Of a stretch of DNA of 64,000 nt, positions 25,960 to 34,861 are shown one piece after another (the first letter of the stretch is position 1; every line of letters starts with the position of its first letter). The position numbers were made by a program, and so were the translations under genes. The stretch is taken from NCBI RefSeq assembly GCF_028309625.1, contig NZ_JAQMHR010000006.1, positions 94,823-158,822 on the forward strand, read 5' to 3'. The DNA is from Trichococcus sp. K1Tr. Its GTDB lineage: Bacteria > Bacillota > Bacilli > Lactobacillales > Aerococcaceae. The notes beneath the pieces are model-generated. The model made no database searches. It was not told where the DNA came from and saw only the letters and a list, made by a program, of their open reading frames with translations.

Positions 25960-26975
25960 CAAAACTCCAGAATATTTCGCTTTTCTACTTTCAGAAAGAC
26001 CTCTTCGCCTTTATCAAGCAGATTAAAGGTACGGTACAGATGATCCGCGCGCAAAGCGACACCTTGATTCGTTTCAATCACATAGGACAAGATATTCCCG
26101 CTGATCGTTTCATCGACCACTTTCCCTTTGAAATACAGGTGTTCTTCCGTCTCAGGCTGAGGCTCTTTGAAGTACTCGATGGCCTCCGGACGGATAGCGA
26201 CTTGACTTGCCTGCGTTTTTCGCTGGGTCAATTTCTCAAAATCCGTGTTGTCCAACAGATTGTAATTGCCGATGAACGAAGCCACGAAATGCGTTTCAGG
26301 ATGCGTATATATTTCGGTTGGTGTACCCGACTGCTCTATTTTTCCGGAAGCCATGACATGAATCACATCCGACATCAGCATCGCTTCATCCTGATCATGC
26401 GTGACAAAGATTGTCGTGATATGCAAAGCCTTCTGGATACGGCGGATCTGCTTTTGGAGATTTTTCCGCAGCAAGGCATCAATGGCAGACAGAGGTTCAT
26501 CCAGCAACAACACTTTTGGCTCGGTCACGATGGCGCGTGCCAGGGCAACCCGTTGTTTTTGCCCGCCGGACAATTGCGCCGGGTAATGGTTCTCTTTCCC
26601 CGATAGGTCAACGAGTTCGATGATCCTGGCGACTTTTTCCTTGATGACACTCTGGTTCATTTTCTGCATCTTCAAGCCGAATGCGATGTTCTCCGCTACA
26701 TTCATATTGGGGAACAGCGAGTATTGTTGAAAAACCATCCCGATGTTCCTTTTCCCCGGCGGCAAATCCGTCACATCCTGGCCGTTGATGTGAATGCTGC
26801 CCCCGTCAATGCTTTCAAAACCAGCCAACGAACGCAGCAAAGTTGATTTCCCGCAACCGGATGGCCCCAGCAAAGTGACCAAATCGCCTTCCTTCACCTG
26901 CAGATTAAGATCTTTCAACACTAAATTTTCACCGTCGTATGATTTTCTGATGTTTCTGAATTCTATGTATGCCAT
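25959..26975 (-). CDS. ABC importer ATPase, putative organophosphorus or metal substrate
   Basis: A 338-residue ATPase of the PotA/FbpC/PhnT group. Walker A GPSGCGKST is at about 37-45, the Q-loop VFQQYSLFPNMNV, signature [14 protein letters not shown], Walker B VLLLDEP, H-loop FVTHDQDE and a C-terminal TOBE-like domain follow. It is the last of five same-strand genes coding binding protein, phosphatase-family protein, two permeases and this ATPase. The substrate is inferred only from the companion enzyme. Confidence 0.88.
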   Translation of the reverse strand: MAYIEFRNIRKSYDGENLVLKDLNLQVKEGDLVTLLGPSGCGKSTLLRSLAGFESIDGGSIHINGQDVTDLPPGKRNIGMVFQQYSLFPNMNVAENIAFGLKMQKMNQSVIKEKVARIIELVDLSGKENHYPAQLSGGQKQRVALARAIVTEPKVLLLDEPLSAIDALLRKNLQKQIRRIQKALHITTIFVTHDQDEAMLMSDVIHVMASGKIEQSGTPTEIYTHPETHFVASFIGNYNLLDNTDFEKLTQRKTQASQVAIRPEAIEYFKEPQPETEEHLYFKGKVVDETISGNILSYVIETNQGVALRADHLYRTFNLLDKGEEVFLKVEKRNILEF

Positions 26976-27030
26976 TGTGTCTCCTCTATTACTTTACGAA
27001 AAATGTGAATCACTTACTCGATATTTACGT

Positions 27031-27828
27031 TCATTTTGCTTTTTTGGTCTCTTTCGACCCCAGATAACCCGACAAGTTCGTCAAAATCAGCATGATGCAG
27101 AAGATGACTACGGAAATTGCGCTAGCCGCATGCCCCGACACACTTCTGGTTTTATCAAGGAAAATACTGGTTGTTTCATAATAGCTGCCCGCAATGATAT
27201 TCACCAAGACGAAATCGCTGAACAGAATGCCTATCGAGAGCAGAATCGTCGCAACCAAACCTTTCAATGCGCTGGGTACGATGATCCGGAAAAAGGCATA
27301 AAGCTTACTGGCGCCCAACGTTTCAGCAGCCTCCAAAATCGGCATGACCTCCAGTGTGGTCAAAGCATTTTTGATGCCTTGGTACATGTACGGCAAAATG
27401 ACGATTCCGTAGGCACAACTCAACAAAAAAATGCGGTTCGACAAAAAGGTATCGGAAGAGGCATACAGCGAAATGATTGAGACCGCAAGTATGACGCCTT
27501 GAATGCCGTAGGGGATTTTTGACAACAGGTCCAAATATTTATCGCCTTTCGGATAATGGATCTGCACGACATACATCGCCAACAAAAGGAGCATCAACAG
27601 CACAAGCGTCGGTATGATTGCAATCAGTAAAGATCTGCCTATCGCGCCTGCCATCCCGCCTGAACCCGCAAAAATACCGCTATAGAATTCAAAAGTGAAC
27701 CCTTCCGGGATAATATTGCTCAAATCCCTGAACAAAGAATTTAGCAGCGTCACAAACAGCGGCAGCAGCAAAATCACGGAAAGGATAATGATGATGAATG
27801 AAGAAAAGCCATTGCTTCGTTTCTTCAT
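27031..27828 (-). CDS. ABC importer permease
   Basis: A 265-residue permease with about six membrane segments. The coupling loop is ILEAAETLGASKLYAFFRIIVPS. The start is preceded by GGGTGTG and lies 3 nt after the upstream permease stop. It pairs with that permease to form the channel of the same transporter. Confidence 0.88.
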   Translation of the reverse strand: MKKRSNGFSSFIIIILSVILLLPLFVTLLNSLFRDLSNIIPEGFTFEFYSGIFAGSGGMAGAIGRSLLIAIIPTLVLLMLLLLAMYVVQIHYPKGDKYLDLLSKIPYGIQGVILAVSIISLYASSDTFLSNRIFLLSCAYGIVILPYMYQGIKNALTTLEVMPILEAAETLGASKLYAFFRIIVPSALKGLVATILLSIGILFSDFVLVNIIAGSYYETTSIFLDKTRSVSGHAASAISVVIFCIMLILTNLSGYLGSKETKKAK

Positions 27829-27831
27829 TTT

Positions 27832-28677
27832 TTACACACCCTTTCTGAATTTCTTTAATAGGCTGTTGCTTAAGACTGTCATCGTGCTCATCAATACAAG
27901 CATCACGATCGACAAGGCACTTCCCAATTCCACCTGTTGGACAATATCACCCGTGAACATGGATGAAATCCGGATCGGCAATAAGGCATAATTGTTCCCG
28001 AGCAGAGCATACGGTGTCGCATAGGCTGCCAGCGCATTTGAAAAGAGAACAGAAAAGGTTCCGAAAATGCTGGGCAACACCAATGGGAGACCGATTTTTG
28101 ACCAGAATTGCCAAGTCGTCGCATTCATCAGACTTGCCGCTTCCTTGTACTCTGTCTTGATGCCATCAAATGAAGGATAGAGCAGTAAGGTAGCCAATGG
28201 AATCTGGAAGTAGATGAAGGTGATCAGGATCCCCGATGTAGTATACAAATCGTAGTTGTTCAAACCAGCCAGGTTCCATCTTTCTCCCAATGTTGTCAGG
28301 ATCCCTGAATTCCCCAGCAACAGAATGAAGGCAAAAGCCAACACGATGCCTTGGAAGTTTGAGGTCATATTCAATGTCGTGATGTAGAACTTTTTCATTC
28401 TGTCGCCCGCAGCATGGATGGCATAGGCGCCCAGGAGCGCAATCGCAATCCCGATGAATGCGGACAGCACGGAAACGAATAAGCTGTTCTTGATCGACAT
28501 CAGGTAGTAATCACTCGTAAAAATGGTCGTAAAATTACTAAGCGTAATGCCGCCTGTTCCGGGTTCCAGAAAACTGTTGATGAGGATGTTGGCTAACGGC
28601 ATCAATTCGAACAAAAGGATCAGCAGCGCGAACGGCAACAGCAATATGAGGTACTTGCGTTTTTCATTCTGCAGCAT
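27832..28677 (-). CDS. ABC importer permease
   Basis: A 281-residue permease. An N-terminal membrane segment (YLILLLPFALLILLFELMPL) is followed by five more, and YKEAASLMNATTWQFWSKIGLPLV is the coupling loop. Its ATG lies inside the end of the phosphatase-family gene, a 14-nt overlap, so it is translationally coupled to it. Confidence 0.88.
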   Translation of the reverse strand: MLQNEKRKYLILLLPFALLILLFELMPLANILINSFLEPGTGGITLSNFTTIFTSDYYLMSIKNSLFVSVLSAFIGIAIALLGAYAIHAAGDRMKKFYITTLNMTSNFQGIVLAFAFILLLGNSGILTTLGERWNLAGLNNYDLYTTSGILITFIYFQIPLATLLLYPSFDGIKTEYKEAASLMNATTWQFWSKIGLPLVLPSIFGTFSVLFSNALAAYATPYALLGNNYALLPIRISSMFTGDIVQQVELGSALSIVMLVLMSTMTVLSNSLLKKFRKGV

Positions 28678-29512
28678 CGCCTGAACCTCGTTTCATAATG
28701 ATCCCCTGAATCGCCTGCATGCGATCCCCAACCGGAATGCCCAGCAACTTGCACAAAAATGGCGCTATTTCCAGCTGAGGCACAATGGCTCCTTCTTTGC
28801 GGAAGTCCTTGATGATCACTTTGTCCGAAAATAAATAAAGCGGAACAAGGCGATCTTCATTCGAGATGCCATTATGGGTATGATAGTCATTCATCCCATG
28901 ATCGGAAGTGACCACGATCTGATAGCCTTCGCTCATCCATCTCCAGATGTACTGAGAAAGTTCAGCATCAACGCGGACGGCCGCCTGCACATACTCTTTA
29001 CTGTCGGCGCCGAATTTATGGCCGGCATCATCGATGTTCATCGAATGGATCAGCGTATAATCCGTCGCCTTCTTCCGGATCAAGTAATCGCCATCCGCAA
29101 TCAGGTGACTGTCCGGGTAATGATCTTCGTGATAAAATATGCCCTGTTCGATGAGGGAATTCGTGTCCAACTGGATTCGGTCCTCCATCACTTGAAATGG
29201 CGCATGATTGTAAAGCTCGCTCACCCAGTAGTAACTGGCCGCTCCGGTCTTGAAACCATTTTCCTTTGCAATCTCAAAAACACTACGTTCCTTGGAACGA
29301 CGGACTGTGCGATTCGAGGTGATGCCATTTTCTGCAGCTGGCACTCCCGTCTGCAAGACCTCATACAAAGGCCTGGATTGGGCAGGCATCTCCGATTTGA
29401 CGGTATAAGCCGCCATTATTCCTTTTTCGACCAGATGCTCCAAGAAGCCCATATGGTTATGGGCTGTCTTGGCATTCAATCCGTCCAACACTATAAAAAT
29501 TACTTTATCCAC
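28664..29512 (-). CDS. Alkaline phosphatase-superfamily hydrolase (phosphodiesterase or phosphonate hydrolase type)
   Basis: A cytosolic enzyme of about 282 residues with no signal peptide. Metal ligands fit the superfamily: VLDGLN at the start, NIDDAGHKFG (Asp and His), TSDHGMNDYHTHNG (Asp-His plus a later His). The nucleophile region reads MPAQSRPLYEVLQTGVPAAENGI, with Ser where phosphonoacetate hydrolase-like enzymes have Thr. GTG at 29512 has GAGG 9 nt upstream; TTG at 29527 has no site. Lying between binding protein and permease genes, it probably acts on what the transporter brings in. Confidence 0.8.
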   Translation of the reverse strand: MDKVIFIVLDGLNAKTAHNHMGFLEHLVEKGIMAAYTVKSEMPAQSRPLYEVLQTGVPAAENGITSNRTVRRSKERSVFEIAKENGFKTGAASYYWVSELYNHAPFQVMEDRIQLDTNSLIEQGIFYHEDHYPDSHLIADGDYLIRKKATDYTLIHSMNIDDAGHKFGADSKEYVQAAVRVDAELSQYIWRWMSEGYQIVVTSDHGMNDYHTHNGISNEDRLVPLYLFSDKVIIKDFRKEGAIVPQLEIAPFLCKLLGIPVGDRMQAIQGIIMKRGSGDAAE

Positions 29513-29527
29513 TGTATTCAACCTCAA

Positions 29528-30640
29528 TTATTTTACTTTTGTCAGTACTTCTTCTTGCCATCTTTGACCCAGACCGGCTGCAGCCTCTTCCCATGCATCA
29601 AAATCGGAGACCGGTTGCGCCTTCGCGTATTGCTCTTCCGGAAGCAAAATATCCTGCACCTCTTGCGGCAATTCAACATTATCGCGGATAGGACGTGCAT
29701 AGCCTTTCGCCAAGTTGATCTGGCCTTCATCAGAAAGGATATATTCGCGGGCTAATGCTGCCGCATGCGGATTAGGCGCTGTCGCGTTGATGACAGTTGC
29801 GTATCCGCTTTGGATCGTTCCATCCAACGGAATAGTCACTTCAAAACTGGCATTCGGATTCGTTTCTGCAACTTGATTCGCATAATTCAGTGCGTTAAAG
29901 TCCCAGAACAAGCCAACTTCGATTTCGCCTGATTCCAAACGGGCCAATGAAGTGTCGCCCAAGTCCAATCTGCCTTGTTCAGCCAGCTGTGCGAAGAAGG
30001 CAATGCCCGGATCCAAGTCAGTTTCATCCCCGCCATTTGCGATGGCTGCAGCCAACACCGCATTTTGTGCTTGGGTAGCGGCATTTACGTCACCTATCGT
30101 GACTTTATAATCCCCTTCCAGGATATCGGCAAAACTGGTCGGTGCATCCGTTACTTTTTCAGAATTGGTGATGAAAGCCAATGTTCCGTAATAACCGACG
30201 ATCCAATCGCCATCATCGTCTTTCGCCCACTCCGGGATATCATCCCAATAAGATGTTTTGTAAGCTAGAGTCAAGCCGTCCGCTTCTGCAACAGGCCCGA
30301 ATGATTGGCCGACATCGCCGATATCTTTCGTCGGATTGTTCTGTTCTGCTTTGAATAAAGCCAATTCTTCCGCTGAACTCATGTCCGTATCTGCATGCGT
30401 CAAGCTATAAGTCGTTTCGAGTTCTTCCCAAGTCTCGCCCCAGTTCGCCCATGTATCCGGCATCCCTACTGATTCCACATGGCCTTCTTCTTTGGCTTGC
30501 GTTTCAATTTCACTCAAAGACAATGCGTTCAGATCGACTTCCGCCTCAGCAGTCGTCGCCGCCTCTGTTCCGCACGCACTCAAAACTAGCATACTGCTTA
30601 AGGCTAAACCTGCAAACAATCTTTTGTTGGACAATCTCAT
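29528..30640 (-). CDS. Extracellular solute-binding lipoprotein
   Basis: A 370-residue binding protein. The signal peptide ends in VLSAC with lipid-anchored Cys23. The mature protein is acidic and of the family that includes ferric-iron, 2-aminoethylphosphonate and polyamine binders (GDVGQSFGPVAEADGLT, WDFNALNYANQ, YILSDEGQINLAKGYARPI). First gene of the five-gene transporter operon, with an AAGGAGAG site 8 nt before ATG. Coexpression with a phosphatase-superfamily enzyme favours a phosphorus compound, but this is inference. Confidence 0.87.
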   Translation of the reverse strand: MRLSNKRLFAGLALSSMLVLSACGTEAATTAEAEVDLNALSLSEIETQAKEEGHVESVGMPDTWANWGETWEELETTYSLTHADTDMSSAEELALFKAEQNNPTKDIGDVGQSFGPVAEADGLTLAYKTSYWDDIPEWAKDDDGDWIVGYYGTLAFITNSEKVTDAPTSFADILEGDYKVTIGDVNAATQAQNAVLAAAIANGGDETDLDPGIAFFAQLAEQGRLDLGDTSLARLESGEIEVGLFWDFNALNYANQVAETNPNASFEVTIPLDGTIQSGYATVINATAPNPHAAALAREYILSDEGQINLAKGYARPIRDNVELPQEVQDILLPEEQYAKAQPVSDFDAWEEAAAGLGQRWQEEVLTKVK

Positions 30641-30663
30641 TTTTTATTCTCTCCTTATTTGTG

Positions 30664-30681
30664 AACAATGGTTTCATTGTT
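30664..30681 (-). promoter_or_regulatory. Palindrome in the leader of the importer operon
   Basis: AACAATG (30664-30670) and CATTGTT (30675-30681) form an exact inverted repeat with a 4-nt centre, shortly before the ribosome site of the binding-protein gene. A similar string, CAATGAAACCATGG, recurs near 30767. It may be an operator for an unknown regulator or a small mRNA hairpin. Confidence 0.4.
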
Positions 30682-30820
30682 TTTCATTACGTATTTGACT
30701 ACAAATAAATACTAACAGATGGTTGTAAATAACCTTTGAATTCGCAGTTAATATTTTGTAAACAGCAATGAAACCATGGGGTTACTGCATTTTGATCGAA
30801 AATAATGAATATCAATATAG

Positions 30821-30949
30821 GAATGGATCACTGGCTTTTATTCATTCAGACGCAATCACGAGTCAAAACCATGAATAACGCAAATTAATTCATGGTTTCA
30901 GACCCAATCACGAGCTAAACCATGAATAACACAAAGTTATCCATGGTTT
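30821..30949. repeat. Hairpin array C, three units, about 50-nt period
   Basis: AAACCATGAAT (30866-30876) pairs with ATTCATGGTTT (30888-30898). A 14-base arm at 30917-30930 pairs with one at 30936-30949 with one mismatch; both contain the AAACCATG/CATGGTTT core. A weaker GAATGGAT/ATTCATTC pair lies at 30821-30828 and 30840-30847. Centres are at about 30834, 30882 and 30933. Linkers share CAGAC-N-CAATCACGAG after the first two units. The ATGAATA core recalls array A, 30 kb away. Confidence 0.78.
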
Positions 30950-30996
30950 GGCCCCTGCCTCAGTAAGCAACCCTAAAATTGTTGAAGCACAAATCC

Positions 30997-31046
30997 AAAA
31001 AAGCAAGAAGAGCAGCGAATCGATCCGCTGCTCTCCTTGCTTTTTG
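30997..31046. terminator. Terminator after nrdF
   Basis: AAAAAGCAAG plus AGAGCAGCG pair with CGCTGCTCT plus CTTGCTTTTT around a 9-nt loop, with one internal mismatch. Confidence 0.9.
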
Positions 31047-31048
31047 TG

Positions 31049-32014
31049 TTAGTCAATCCATTTGACGTAATCTTCGTCTTCCATCGCCTCGACGGCACCC
31101 AACAGGTAGCCGTTTCCGACTTGCGAGAAGAAATCGTGGTTGCTGGTTCCGGTCGAGATGCCGTTCATGACGATTGGATTCACATCATCGGCCGTGTCCG
31201 GGAACAATGGATCGAAGCCCAGATTCTGCAGCGCTTTGTTCGCGTTGTAGCGGATGAACACTTTGACGCGCTCCGTCCAGCCCAGCTCGTCGTAGATGTA
31301 TTGCGTGTATTTCACTTCATTGTTGTACAGTTCATACGTCAGCATATAGACCCAATTCTTCATTTCTTCCTGTTCCGTTTCGGACAGTTGGTTGTAAGCA
31401 ATCTGGAATTTATAGCCGATATACGTGCCGTGGACCGATTCGTCGCGCAGGATCAGTTTGATGATCTCCGCCACGTTCGGCAATTTGTTGTTGCCGAGAT
31501 ACCAAAGCGGTGCGTAGAATCCCGAATAGAAAAGGAAAGATTCCAGCAGGACGCTGGCGGCTTTCTTTTCCAGCTGATTCCCGGTCTTGTAGATGTCGTT
31601 GATCAGGCTGGCTTTGCGCTGGATGAATTCGTTGCTGTTGGTCCAGTTGAAGATATCCTCGATTTCAGCCTTCGTGTTCAACGTGCTGAAGATCGAAGAG
31701 TAGCTTTTCGCGTGCACAGATTCCATGAACTGGATATTGTTCAATACCGCTTCCTCGTGTTGCGTGCGCATATCTTCCTTCATGGCGGCGATGCCGTCCT
31801 GCGATTGCAGCGTATCCAGAAGCGTCAATCCGCCGAACACTTTTCCCAACATATCCTGCTCGGGTTTGCTGAGGGTGCGCCAGTCGTCCAAATCATTGGA
31901 CAACGGGATCCGCGTATCCAGCCAAAATTGCTCCGTCAGTTTTTCCCATGTCAACTTGTCCAACATATCTTCGATGCTGTTCCAGTTGATTGCTATATAA
32001 GGCTTGTTTGCCAT
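31049..32014 (-). CDS. nrdF: Class Ib ribonucleotide reductase, small subunit
   Basis: A 321-residue radical-harbouring subunit that, with NrdE, reduces ribonucleotides to deoxyribonucleotides aerobically. Carboxylate and His metal ligands fall in the helices containing TLLDTLQSQDG, QHEEAVLNNIQFMESVHAKSY and LRDESVHGTYIGYKFQ. In this class the cofactor is usually a dimanganese-tyrosyl radical assembled with NrdI. Last gene of nrdIEF, 68 nt after nrdE. An AACGGAGG-type site precedes ATG. Confidence 0.95.
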   Translation of the reverse strand: MANKPYIAINWNSIEDMLDKLTWEKLTEQFWLDTRIPLSNDLDDWRTLSKPEQDMLGKVFGGLTLLDTLQSQDGIAAMKEDMRTQHEEAVLNNIQFMESVHAKSYSSIFSTLNTKAEIEDIFNWTNSNEFIQRKASLINDIYKTGNQLEKKAASVLLESFLFYSGFYAPLWYLGNNKLPNVAEIIKLILRDESVHGTYIGYKFQIAYNQLSETEQEEMKNWVYMLTYELYNNEVKYTQYIYDELGWTERVKVFIRYNANKALQNLGFDPLFPDTADDVNPIVMNGISTGTSNHDFFSQVGNGYLLGAVEAMEDEDYVKWID

Positions 32015-32082
32015 CCTTCATTCCTCCGTTAGACTTTCCGATTATTGCATGACGAATAATCAAATACAGCTGCGCTGCATCA

Positions 32083-34260
32083 TCAGATTGTGCATGATTC
32101 GCAAGCGTTCGCTCCGATTTCGTCGTTGTTTTCCGTAAATGTACGCACATAATAAATCGATTTTGCGCCTTTTCTCCAGGCGTAATTGCGCAGAATGTTC
32201 AGGTCGCGTGTCGTCATTTTATTGGTGCGCCCTTCTTTCCATTCGTACATGCCTTCCGGCAATTCGGAACGCATGAACAATGTCAGGCTCATGCCTTGGT
32301 CGATATGCTTTTGGGCAGCGACATAAATATCGATGACACGGCGCATATCGATATCATAGGCCGAACGATAATAAGGCATCGTTTCGTTGGAAAGCTGCGG
32401 AGCCGGATAATAAGTCTTCCCGGTTTTCTTCTCTTGGCGCTCTTCGATCAGACGCGTGATCGGGTGCAGGCTCGCACTCGTTTCATTTACATAACTGATC
32501 GAACCGGTCGGCGCAATCGCCAAACGGTTTTGGTGATACAAGCCGAATTCATGGACGGACTTCTTCAAATCAGACCAATCTTCCTTCGTAGGCACTTTGA
32601 TGCCTTCGAAGATTTGTTTCACTTTTTCGGATTGGAAGACGACATCGGAATCGGTATAGGCATCAAAATATTCGCCTGTATAGTAGGTGGATTTGTCGAA
32701 ATTGACGAATGCTTCCCCGCGTTCCTTGGCGATTTTGTTGCTGGCCGCCAATGTGTAATAATTCAAAAGCATAAAGTAGATGTCCGTGAATTCGATGGAT
32801 TCCGGCGAACCGTAATGCATCTGGTTGGTCGCGAACATCGTGTGCAGACCCATGCCGCCCAAACCGATCGTGTGCGCTTGATCGTTCCCGTTCTTGATTG
32901 TAGGGACCGCATCGATGCTCGAATGGTCGGTTACGTAAGTCAAAGCGCGGACCATCGTTTCGACCGATTTTCCGAAATCAGGCGATTTCATCAGGTTCGG
33001 AATGTTCGTGGAACCCAAGTTACAACTGATGTCCGTTCCGAGCACTTCATATTCCTGTTTATCATTCAACAAGGAAGGTTGCTGCACTTGCAGAATTTCC
33101 GAGCACAGGTTGCTCATGACGATCGTTCCGTCCACCGGATTCGTGCGGTTAGCCGTATCGATGTTGATGATGTACGGATAGCCGGATTCCTGCTGCAGTT
33201 TGCTGATTTCGTTCTCAAGGTCACGGGCACGGATCTTCGATTTGGAGATTTCCGGATTGTTGACCAGATTTTCGTATTCCGTGGTGATGTCGACATAGGA
33301 GAACGGTTTGCCGTAGATCCGTTCCACGTCATAAGGGCTGAACAGGTACATCTGATCGTCCTTCGCCGCCAACTCATAAAATTTATCCGGAATGACCAGA
33401 CCCAGCGACAAGGTTTTCACGCGGATCTTTTCATCGGCATTCTCTTTTTTCGTGGACAGGAAAGCGACGATGTCCGGATGGAATACGTTCAAATACACCG
33501 CACCGGCTCCGTTGCGTTGGCCCAGCTGATTGGAATAACTGAAGCTGTCTTCGAGAAGCTTCATGATCGGCACAACGCCGCTCGACGCGTTCTCGATTTT
33601 CTTGATCGGGTCCCCAGCTGCCCGGACGTTCGACAGGTTCACACCGACGCCTCCGCCGATGCGGGACAACTGCAGCGCACTGTTGATCGTGCGGCCGATG
33701 CTGTTCATGTCATCCGTCGTTTGGATCAGGAAGCATGAAACCAATTCACCGCGGCGTTTTCTGCCTGCATTCAAAAAGGTAGGCGTCGCCGGTTGATAGC
33801 GTTGATGGATCATCTCTTCCGCCAAGTCGACAGCCAGTTGCTGGTCCCCGTCAGCCAAAAATAGTGCATTGAAGACGATCCGGTCTTCGTAACGCTCCAA
33901 ATAACGCTTGCCGTCGTTCGTCTTCAGCGCGTACTGGGTATAGAACTTGTAGGCCGCCATGAACGATTTGAAACGGAACTTCTTGTTGTACGTATCCTGC
34001 ATCAACTTTTTGATGAAATCAAGCGGATATTTCTCCAGGAATTCTTTTTCGATGTAATCCTGTTCGATCAAATAATTCAATTTTTCATCCAAAGTATAGA
34101 AGAAAACCGTGTTTGGATTCACGTGCTCCAGGAAATACGCCCGGACGGCTTCCTTATCCTTATGCAAAGGGATGGCATTATCAATCGGACGATTGATTTC
34201 ATTGTTCAATTTATAATAGGTTACATCTTCTGTTTTGGTTACTAATTTTGGACTATCCAA
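32083..34260 (-). CDS. nrdE: Class Ib ribonucleotide reductase, large subunit
   Basis: The 725-residue catalytic subunit. Active-site regions seen include VSCFLIQTTDDMNSIGRTI, SNLCSEILQ and DISCNLGSTNI (redox cysteines), and the C terminus ends in CESCTI, the CxxC that receives electrons from NrdH-type glutaredoxin. It lacks an extended N-terminal ATP cone, as expected for class Ib. It overlaps nrdI by 8 nt. No nrdH gene is adjacent. Confidence 0.96.
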   Translation of the reverse strand: MDSPKLVTKTEDVTYYKLNNEINRPIDNAIPLHKDKEAVRAYFLEHVNPNTVFFYTLDEKLNYLIEQDYIEKEFLEKYPLDFIKKLMQDTYNKKFRFKSFMAAYKFYTQYALKTNDGKRYLERYEDRIVFNALFLADGDQQLAVDLAEEMIHQRYQPATPTFLNAGRKRRGELVSCFLIQTTDDMNSIGRTINSALQLSRIGGGVGVNLSNVRAAGDPIKKIENASSGVVPIMKLLEDSFSYSNQLGQRNGAGAVYLNVFHPDIVAFLSTKKENADEKIRVKTLSLGLVIPDKFYELAAKDDQMYLFSPYDVERIYGKPFSYVDITTEYENLVNNPEISKSKIRARDLENEISKLQQESGYPYIINIDTANRTNPVDGTIVMSNLCSEILQVQQPSLLNDKQEYEVLGTDISCNLGSTNIPNLMKSPDFGKSVETMVRALTYVTDHSSIDAVPTIKNGNDQAHTIGLGGMGLHTMFATNQMHYGSPESIEFTDIYFMLLNYYTLAASNKIAKERGEAFVNFDKSTYYTGEYFDAYTDSDVVFQSEKVKQIFEGIKVPTKEDWSDLKKSVHEFGLYHQNRLAIAPTGSISYVNETSASLHPITRLIEERQEKKTGKTYYPAPQLSNETMPYYRSAYDIDMRRVIDIYVAAQKHIDQGMSLTLFMRSELPEGMYEWKEGRTNKMTTRDLNILRNYAWRKGAKSIYYVRTFTENNDEIGANACESCTI

Positions 34261-34618
34261 GTTCCGTCACCTTCTCTTTCAAAATCTGAATGTCTTTCTC
34301 GTTTCCTTGAAACTCAAACAAGTGCAATAGCGGGACACCATAATCGTGTGCCAAGTCTTTTGCGGTAAACCCGAAAAGCTTGCCGAAATTCAGGTTCCCG
34401 CCACCTGCCACACCTTTGAAGTAGGCGCGGTTCTGGTCGGTCTCGATGAAATCGACCAGAATATCGGTTACCTCTTTATCGTAGGTCGGGGCCACGATGA
34501 TGAACGGCTCTCCAATCGGTTGGAAGGCGTTATCGGCCGTCAATTCGATAGTCTCAAGGTTCAGTTTATTCACGAACTTCCTCGTTTGGCCGGTCAACGA
34601 CATAAACACTACCTTCAT
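34253..34618 (-). CDS. nrdI: Flavodoxin-like NrdI, radical-cofactor activase
   Basis: A 121-residue flavodoxin-like protein that supplies oxidant for the Mn(III)2-tyrosyl cofactor of NrdF. It begins MKVVFMSLTGQTRKFVNKL, with an FMN phosphate loop SLTGQTRKF, and has VAPTYDKE and GVAGGGNLNFGKLFG. First gene of nrdIEF, with a GGGTGAGG site. Its promoter carries NrdR boxes. Confidence 0.95.
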   Translation of the reverse strand: MKVVFMSLTGQTRKFVNKLNLETIELTADNAFQPIGEPFIIVAPTYDKEVTDILVDFIETDQNRAYFKGVAGGGNLNFGKLFGFTAKDLAHDYGVPLLHLFEFQGNEKDIQILKEKVTELG

Positions 34619-34652
34619 ATTACCTCACCCTTTTCCCAACTGTTATTCACCC

Positions 34653-34736
34653 ATTATACGGTTGCGACGATATAATTACAACAAGAAAGACACAATATGT
34701 AGTATGCGTTTTTATAAATCACGCAACATATTGTGT
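34653..34736 (-). promoter_or_regulatory. nrdIEF promoter with two NrdR boxes
   Basis: On the minus strand the -35 is TTGTAA (34676-34681) and the -10 TATAAT (34653-34658), with 17-nt spacing. Just upstream are two 16-bp NrdR-like boxes, read on the plus strand as ACACAATATGTAGTAT (34690-34705) and ACGCAACATATTGTGT (34721-34736). Their centres are 31 bp apart, the known three-turn spacing of NrdR box pairs. NrdR represses RNR genes when dATP is plentiful. The pair also forms a long inverted repeat and might act as a weak terminator. Confidence 0.85.
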
Positions 34737-34861
34737 CTTTGTTTGCATTTTCACTTTATCCGTCCAGAAGTTGCGCGGCAGCGAATGACTGCCACCGGCG
34801 ACATTTCAGAATTTCATTCTAACATAATTTTCCGGATGCACCTCCTGATACGCTCCGGAAA

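Noticed and set aside
32296..33738. 480-codon plus-strand frame inside nrdE
   Set aside because: Shadow of the nrdE reading frame; composition is Arg/His/Phe-rich with no domain.
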